From Macrolepiota albuminosa (Eukaryota; Basidiomycota; Agaricomycetes; Agaricales; Agaricaceae), in contig JAMWFC010000012.1 in NCBI GenBank assembly GCA_027475525.1, positions 631,830 to 695,829 of the forward strand: a DNA stretch of 64,000 bases, read 5' to 3'. Position numbers and translations under genes: made by a program. Below the pieces are notes generated by a model, which had not been told where the DNA came from, made no database searches, and saw only the letters and a program-made list of their open reading frames with translations. Below, piece by piece: positions 58,142 to 64,000 of this stretch (positions are counted from its first letter, which is position 1; each line of letters starts with the position of its first letter).

Positions 58142-58604
58142 TGAGCTATCTCATCTTGCATGGCCTGCTGGTGTGAGACGGCCTGCGCTAGGGTTGATGA
58201 CACGGCGCCATGCGTGTCATTAATCTGCGTGACGAAGACTGTTAAATTTTCGAAGGTTGACTCGTCTGTGTTTCAGGTTGTGTGCGACGGTAAATATTTC
58301 GTGCTAACCGAATGCTTTCCCTGACACCCGTCATTTCTTCGCGGGAATTAGAAAATAGCGTCCGCAAACCAAACGTCGAGTAACGGCGTCCGGGGGTCGG
58401 AACCTCGAGGTATGGCAGAAGAAACATCCTTTGCGAAAAAAAATTTTGATGAAGCCGTGTGGGTATCCACGCGGCCGACGACGGAAACTTTACGAGGGAT
58501 AAGTCAATGTTCTGATTCCCAGAGCTTGAGATTGGCCTAGGTGCAGAATCGTTAACTATATCGATCCTCCCGCGGTTGGATTCCAATGGGGAGAGCGGAC
58601 GCAA
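58142..58604 (-). CDS. Hypothetical protein, minus strand
   Basis: Frame 58242-58604 begins MRPLSPLESNRGRIDIVNDS and gives 120 codons. A frame change or intron near 58250 leads to FENLTVFVTQINDTHGAVSS and TLAQAVSHQQAMQDEIAQ, a helical segment followed by a plausible splice site at about 58142. Coding character is fair but no domain is recognised and the join is uncertain. Confidence 0.4.
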
Positions 58605-59231
58605 AAACTCGATCCTGAAAAGTCTGAAATTCAGAGTCCGAATTGGCCGATACTTTTTGGCGGATCATCACAGCCCTTGATACTTCTTATCAGCTGAACT
58701 TCGTTAATTGAAATGGCCTGGACCAAGTCATTGCTCTCTCCATCCGTGACGATGAAGTTGTTAAGAACCCTTTCTCCATGGTTTTCACCAAATTTGTACT
58801 TGCAAACATGTACAAAAATAGACCCTCGAGGCTGGAGAGGAACCGAGGATCGAGCGAGTTCGGGCAGATATTACTCTGGTTACTCCAGAGAACAAGCAAG
58901 GCTTGCTAAGTATAAAACTTGCAGATATTTGTAGCAAATGTATGAAGGATTTCAGTGATCATGAGTTCAATTGAAGGAGAAAAACCAGCTGGGCACAACA
59001 CAAGGCCCTGCTTCGACTTCTGATCGTAGCCGTGGCTGTGGACATCGAAGGCTTCGCGCACTACAATGAACAGGCTGTGTACAAGGATGTGCTCATCTAA
59101 GCAGTTCATATGACTGGTCACGACTCATGGAGCTGATTATCTCGGTCCACAGCTGCATATGCTAGATACGAACGTTGCTTGTGTTTGTCACCCTTGAGCA
59201 GCATTCGCAATTTGCCTGAGATTCGGAAAGA

Positions 59232-59852
59232 ATGACCTCTTCATCTTGGAGCTCTCCCTTCGCTTCATGGTACAATCGAACACAATCTCTGTCCCAAGCG
59301 CTCATTCCAAGCTTTATTCCAACCTTCGATACACTGTTGTTCGCTGTACTTCTCAATACACCAGCTGAAAATGACGGGTTTACACTCGCCTTTTTCTCTC
59401 AACCGAAAGAGCATGGATCGGGCACTCGCGTTATCGCCGTTGACGCTCTCGGCCATGTGTTAGTCGTAGCCGATCAAGATGCTGCAGGCATTCTAGAGCT
59501 TGCAAAGGAGGCTCTTGCACTGCCACCGACTGGACACTTCAGAAATACTTGGGTCGTCAAACGGCCCACGACGAGCCAACCTATCCATCGACTTTTCATA
59601 TTTCCTGATCGAGCGGGGAACAGCCCGTATCAGATCAGCGTCCAAGGTTTCACGAAAGAGACGAGGACACTACCATATTTCCTGATCGAGCGGGGAACAG
59701 CCCGTATCAGATCAGCGTCCAAGGTTTCACGAAAGAGACGAGGACACTACAAACCCGTTCAGGGGATAGATGAACTACCTGAAGTTCTCTGGGAGTTAGC
59801 CGGCCTGATACTGGAGGCACGAGAAGGTGCTAGCATGGAAGCAACCAGATGA
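59232..59852 (+). CDS. Hypothetical protein, altered by 77-bp duplication
   Basis: As printed, 206 codons from MTSSSWSSPFASWYNRTQSL. The 77-bp exact duplication 59597-59750 lies inside, so the same stretch is read twice in two frames (PDRAGNSPYQISVQGF and then LIERGTARIRSASKV). With one copy removed the frame ends about nine codons later, giving a protein near 157 residues. The N-terminal half is well ordered (TFDTLLFAVLLNTPAENDGF, TRVIAVDALGHVLVVADQDA, AGILELAKEALALPPTGHFR). No family recognised. Confidence 0.5.
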   Translation: MTSSSWSSPFASWYNRTQSLSQALIPSFIPTFDTLLFAVLLNTPAENDGFTLAFFSQPKEHGSGTRVIAVDALGHVLVVADQDAAGILELAKEALALPPTGHFRNTWVVKRPTTSQPIHRLFIFPDRAGNSPYQISVQGFTKETRTLPYFLIERGTARIRSASKVSRKRRGHYKPVQGIDELPEVLWELAGLILEAREGASMEATR

Positions 59853-60547
59853 GGTTTCCTTGGGTAAAGTGAGAGATGTCGTGGCTTCTCTGTTCTGAGA
59901 AAGGGAGGTCATGGTTAGACTCCGACAACTGCAGCATTGTTGGTTGGCGTCGCCATTATACCTAGTCTCGTGGGCCTGTGTTCACAAAATACGGTTGGAT
60001 ATTTCTATCAATCCATATGGCTCTTATTCGACATTGTACTGCCCAGCGGAAGTGACAGTGCTGTTGTAGTCGAATGCGCTTGATAGTCGTAGACTGAGAA
60101 CACGGAAAAGACTGATTGAACTTAGTCGTAACTATCCGACTTGAGACAGAACGTTCTCGCGTTCAATAGGTGTTTCAAAGAACGACATCGAGGGCTGGTG
60201 TGATCACGTGATGTTGTGCTCCCTCACAGTACTCATGACAAGGATACTGCGCTCATCGTGAAGTTAGCATGTGGATAAATGGTCAATTCTCTTGTGCGGT
60301 CTTCATATACTCTTCGTTTCTGCAAGAAGGCCCAGTCAATGCTAACGACGAGAACCTAAAGCTTGGCTTGAGTCAAATTCGTAAGGTCGGTGTTGCCATC
60401 GAACGATCTTGAACACATACCTATCGATGGGGATGCACTCCAATCAGGGAAATCGCTAGTTAATGTCCATATCCATGCTGTAGACAATCACAGATCTATA
60501 CATCTAATAGACTTTGAGATAATGTGTTGTTCCCCGCGATTGATGGA
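59853..60547. other. Intergenic, no feature seen
   Basis: About 700 bp downstream of two convergent genes. A plus frame at 60390-60626 overlaps the 3' end of the phosphatase gene on the other strand and is probably chance. Confidence 0.5.
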
Positions 60548-62017
60548 TCAATTAGTTGCTTGTCCTGTCCCGTTGTGGACCGATTTTATGACAACCGGTA
60601 AAATCCCTAAAATGCACTGCCTTTGAGTCAAATTTCGAAAAAGTGACGCGGCAGACTCACCTCCAGTAGGCAGGGCGTAGGCAGGCCGTCCGATCGATGC
60701 CAAGAATCCGTTAATTATTCCCCCATGTGCTGTGATAGAGATGACTGCGGGAAATGAGTTAGTGATTCATAAGTCGATGGATTAATATCATTGCATCTTA
60801 CGTGTCTCTTTATCATGATCAAATATGTGGTCAAGGACAAGCTTTGCACGTTCAGCAATGTGCGCTTTAGTTTCGCGGGTGTCGGGATCCCATAACAGAT
60901 CTTCCTCAGAAAAGCCAGGTTCAAGTTGGAAGCAATGTGCGCTTTAGTTTCGCGGGTGTCGGGATCCCATAACAGATCTTCCTCAGAAAAGCCAGGTTCA
61001 AGTTGGAATCAGGGAATGTTTTGACAATATATGATGCCGTGCGTCGCTTGTCGCATGTATGGATTCCATTCTCTTCGCGACAGTTCTGTCAAAAAGTGAC
61101 CTTGAAGGCAAACATGTCGAGCGAAAAAGATACCTCGAGAACAGTCAGATTCTTAGCTTTGTCAGTCCATAAGTTACTGAAAGTGAGTTCACAAGTTTTC
61201 AACGCGCGTGTCATGGGGCTGCAGTAGAACTTTTCAGGGAGTGGAAGGCCATGGGCGACTTCGACCGTCCAGGCGTTATATGCATCTAGGGCTTGATTTT
61301 CGCCAATAGCAGTAAGTTCGGGATCGGCTGCCGGCCCTCTTAATTTGGTTGGCCCTCATGGACAGGTAAAAATCAACATACGACCCCATACAAGTTCTCC
61401 GTCTCCGTTTAGCCTCGACCAGTAACTGCGTGCAATCAGGTTGGAGATCGTTGACACTTACGATATGGACCTACTCATCCCATGCTTTAGTTCCGTACTT
61501 GGCCTCTGCTACGTTGTCTTGATTGATCCAGAATGAACAATCAAGAAACAAAAACGAAAGTGACCCGTCTTACGAAAACCCTGCCCGTGTCGTCCAAAGA
61601 AAAGGACTTTAAAGGAGGCATTGTTATTAGCAGATTTGTTGAGCTTATCAATTTCGGCAAAGAATCTGTTCCATCGATCTGTCGAATCGTCTAGCAGTCC
61701 AAAACGTGGTGGTATCTGAGCTTATCAATTTCGGCAAAGAATCTGTTCCATCGATCTGTCGAATCGTCTAGCAGTCCAAAACGTGGTGGTATCTGATCAT
61801 TCAGGCTTTTAGATTCAAATGATGGAACACATGGGAATGAGTTCACAGCCTGAATTCTGAAGCCGTCGGGCTATCCTGTGAGAAGAAGCCAGCCACTGAC
61901 TGTATTGAGTGAGATAGTAGCAGTCCATTTGAAGATAGATTGTGAAAAACCAACGGTGTATGATCTTGTACATGTGGAGGCACCATAATTTTCCACGGGA
62001 GTGCTACCGTCAGGCAT
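60548..62017 (-). CDS. PGAM-type histidine phosphatase
   Basis: Minus strand, about eight exons. It starts MPDGSTPVENYGASTCTRSY at 62017, then SVAGFFSQDSPTASEFRL and IPPRFGLLDDSTDRWNRFFA. The catalytic motif VLFFGRHGQGFHNVAEAKYG (RHG) is followed by TKAWDDYWSRLNGDGELVWG, DPELTAIGENQALDAYNAW, FYCSPMTRALKTCELTF, LENCREENGIHTCDKR, LEPGFSEEDLLWDPDTRET, VISITAHGGIINGFLASIGR (second His) and ILPVVIKSVHNG. Known: this fungal family of phosphoglycerate-mutase-like phosphatases acts on small phosphorylated metabolites; the substrate is unknown here. Two 77-bp duplications (60854-61007 and 61641-61794) interrupt it as printed, and one base seems to be missing or extra beside the first. A TAG in one frame is removed by the intron after AWD. 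Confidence 0.88.
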
Positions 62018-62909
62018 AAATGGGTTAAAAAGTCGTTATGAAGTGTATTTGGACTGCGAATCGCGTCTGGTTCGCGTCGGGTTGTGAACGAGTGGAGAGG
62101 CTTATATCATTCACGTGACCCTGCGGTAAATTGAACTTTGTACATACTTTCAATATTATGAAAGTACAAAGTTCAATTCATATGGCAACCTCACAAGCAG
62201 TGCTGGTGCTGAAACTTGAAAATGGGGAAGAAACTTGTCATCATATCTATCCGTTTTCCAGCTTTTCTGGTCAATGAATGTGTTCAAATTGTTTCTTCTT
62301 TCTCAGCCGTCCGATCTCCATCAACTTCACTGAATTGTCTGCTTGGTTCGTTGGAGTCACCACTGACTTGCGGTACAGCCTACGACACATTCAGATTCAT
62401 TGATTCTTCATTATCTGAACCTTAGCTTCACCTAATACGGCGAAAATAGAATGATCCATGATCTACTGTTCTAGTGAAGGCTCACCTAGATTGATTTCAA
62501 ATGGACCCCTGGTATCTGATGAAGTTTCTCTCATTAATGGTTACCTCGGTCTGAATGTCGCATATTCTGCGCAGTCTTTGACTTGACTCATCAAAGTTCT
62601 GCGGTGCTTGTTGGATTATATCTTGATATTAACTCACGTTTACGACTTCCTCGTTGTAAACGGTAGGACCATGCGGTGGACGACCACGTTGCACATAGGT
62701 AACATTCCCAAGATCTGCCGAAATATGTCAGAGATTACCGGGCCGGCAGCGGATTTTCGACATTGGATGGCTCACGCGACGCGACATACGTATGATTAGA
62801 AGGTGGCACAACAACGTATCGGAAATCCAGAACCCCATTTTTTCATGGACAAAACGATCATGGTGCATATATAGAATCGAACCGGTAAAAGATTTGCGCT
62901 CAGGAAAGT
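62018..62909. other. Intergenic with a 50-bp inverted repeat
   Basis: The region between two divergent starts. It contains the inverted repeat 62129-62178 and a weak plus frame 62216-62425 without a recognised domain. Confidence 0.5.
62129..62178. repeat. Inverted repeat, 20-bp arms
   Basis: The right arm TGAAAGTACAAAGTTCAATT is the exact complement of the left arm apart from a 4-base insertion (ATAC) in the left. The loop is 6 nt (ATATTA). It lies about 110 bp upstream of the phosphatase start codon, which is on the other strand. Confidence 0.65.
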
Positions 62910-64000
62910 ATGAAAGTCTCATCGACACTGTCGGCTTTGTTCGTAACCTCGACGGCCGCGGCTCAGGGCGTCCAGCCAAAACAAATCAAAAATCTCGTCA
63001 CTTTTGGCGATAGCTATACCGATATTGTCAGCGTCGGAGACGGCGGTGTTGCGTGGCCTGTATATGCTGCTGGCTACGCGAATGTGACGTTGTTTCCCTT
63101 TGCGAAATCGGGAGCGACTTGTTCCAACAACATCACCTTTCGACCTTTCCCCTCCGTATTCGAAAGCCAGCTTCCAGCTTACTTTGTGGAGACTGGTGAC
63201 AATGGTTCGCTCAGCCTCGACCCGGAAGAGACAATCTACACGTTGTGGATCGGAACCAACGATCTCGGAGTCAACTCGCTTGTCACTGGAAGTAATAGTG
63301 CCTCCATCGTCGACGTTGCGGATTGCATGATCAATTGGGTCAAAGTACTCTATAACAGTGGAGCAAGAAACTTCGTGTTTCAAAACGCGAGTGACTTGTG
63401 TTTTATCAGGAGAAAGGCGTGGCTAAGTTTCATCTATAGATGATTCCCTTGCAAGATACCATTCTCTACTCAGCGAATTCTTATCCGAATCGCTTTTGGC
63501 AGTCGGAGAGGAACACTACAGCTTGGTCGGTCTTTATGACGGAGCTCGTCCTATCAGGGAACGCTCTCACAAAGCTTGCACTGCAAAGTTTGGCTCCTAC
63601 TCTTCCTAGCTCTCATATCGGTTAGTTATCATCCAGTATCCTGAGACGAAGATAGGATTAAAACAGTGATCTAGCTCTCTTTGATTCTCATGCATTATTT
63701 TCCGATATGCGCGTCCATCCGGCTCTATATCTCAATGGTACAGCTCCACTGAATGTGACAGGCTGTGTAAATCCCTGTGTATTTGACACTAACGGTGCCG
63801 TGATATCTTGTTCAACTGTGTCAGATCCAGCAGCGAGAGATAGCTATCTCTGGTATGTATCATAATATGTGAATCCGGAATATCGTCTGGCTGATGACGA
63901 CGGTGCCTCAGGTGGGATGAGCTTCATCCTAGCGAGCAAGCGGATAGGGTCGTAGCTAAGGAAATTGCAACAGTGATTGGAGGAGGTACAAGCATATGGA
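62910..64000 (+). CDS. Secreted GDSL/SGNH esterase (CE16-like), partial
   Basis: Exons 62910-63386, 63440-63620, 63675-63852 and 63912 to the window end. Signal peptide MKVSSTLSALFVTSTAAAQG. SGNH blocks: LVTFGDSYTD (nucleophile Ser), AKSGATCSNN (block II), TLWIGTNDLG (block III Asn), and WWDELHPSEQADRVVAKEI with the catalytic Asp and His near the C-terminus. NFVFQN|MIPLQDTILYS is also typical of fungal CE16 acetylesterases, which remove acetyl groups from hemicellulose oligomers. The first intron starts with GC (AAC|GCGAGT). The gene runs off the right edge with only the last residues missing. Confidence 0.9.

Noticed and set aside
61440..61500. Premature TAG in the PGAM phosphatase
   Set aside because: It lies inside an intron (GA|GTAGGT...CGCAG|T) whose removal restores AWDDYWSRLNGDG.
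15752..61794. 77-bp tandem duplications as a new kind of mobile or target-duplicating element
   Set aside because: The units share no sequence and have no common target, and the length is fixed at exactly 77, so an assembler overlap explains them better.

Overview
The window looks like nuclear DNA of an agaricomycete (basidiomycete) fungus. Genes carry many short introns (about 41-70 nt, GT-AG with two possible GC-AG), the conserved genes are eukaryotic (DCN1, MPP6, NEO1-type flippase, ALKBH6), and the repeats are fungal LINE and Ty3/Gypsy chromovirus elements. No confident tRNA or rRNA gene and no CRISPR array was seen.

Layout. 1-2.5 kb: decayed 3' half of a LINE. 2.5-4.1 kb: AT-rich, with a fold-back MITE and two hairpins. 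4.1-7.5 kb: reverse-strand decayed Gypsy element (A) with two protease domains. 7.5-18.8 kb: plus-strand 11.3-kb chromovirus (B1) with both LTRs, gag, protease, RT-RNase H-integrase-chromodomain, and about 3.3 kb of extra coding sequence between integrase and the 3' LTR. 18.8-23.9 kb: inverted truncated second copy (B2), carrying a 472-bp mitochondrial-type insertion with a LAGLIDADG homing-endonuclease fragment. 24-64 kb: host genes: DCN1 (-), a proline-rich protein (-), a multi-pass membrane protein (-), MPP6 (-) divergent from a NEO1 flippase (+), two tandem PX-GH18 chitinase-like genes (+), a secreted glycosidase-like gene (-), a second MITE copy, ALKBH6 (-), a Zn2Cys6 factor (-), a PGAM-type histidine phosphatase (-) and a GDSL/SGNH esterase (+, cut by the window end).

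Two points dominate. First, 15 places carry an exact tandem duplication with a period of exactly 77 bp, in genes, LTRs and intergenic DNA alike. This is best explained as unmerged k=77 contig overlaps in the assembly. Deleting one copy restores the NEO1 reading frame (1137 codons), brings an LTR back to 234 bp and joins two retroelement ORFs. Gene models crossing these points should be corrected before use. Second, the most novel biology is the tandem pair of proteins that fuse an N-terminal PX (phosphoinositide-binding) domain to a GH18 domain with intact catalytic residues and no signal peptide. The 3' accessory region of the chromovirus is the next most interesting item.

Together the host genes are housekeeping (neddylation, RNA exosome, lipid flipping, AlkB-type oxygenase) plus carbohydrate-active enzymes (two GH18, one glycosidase-like, one esterase). 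They do not form an evident metabolic cluster.
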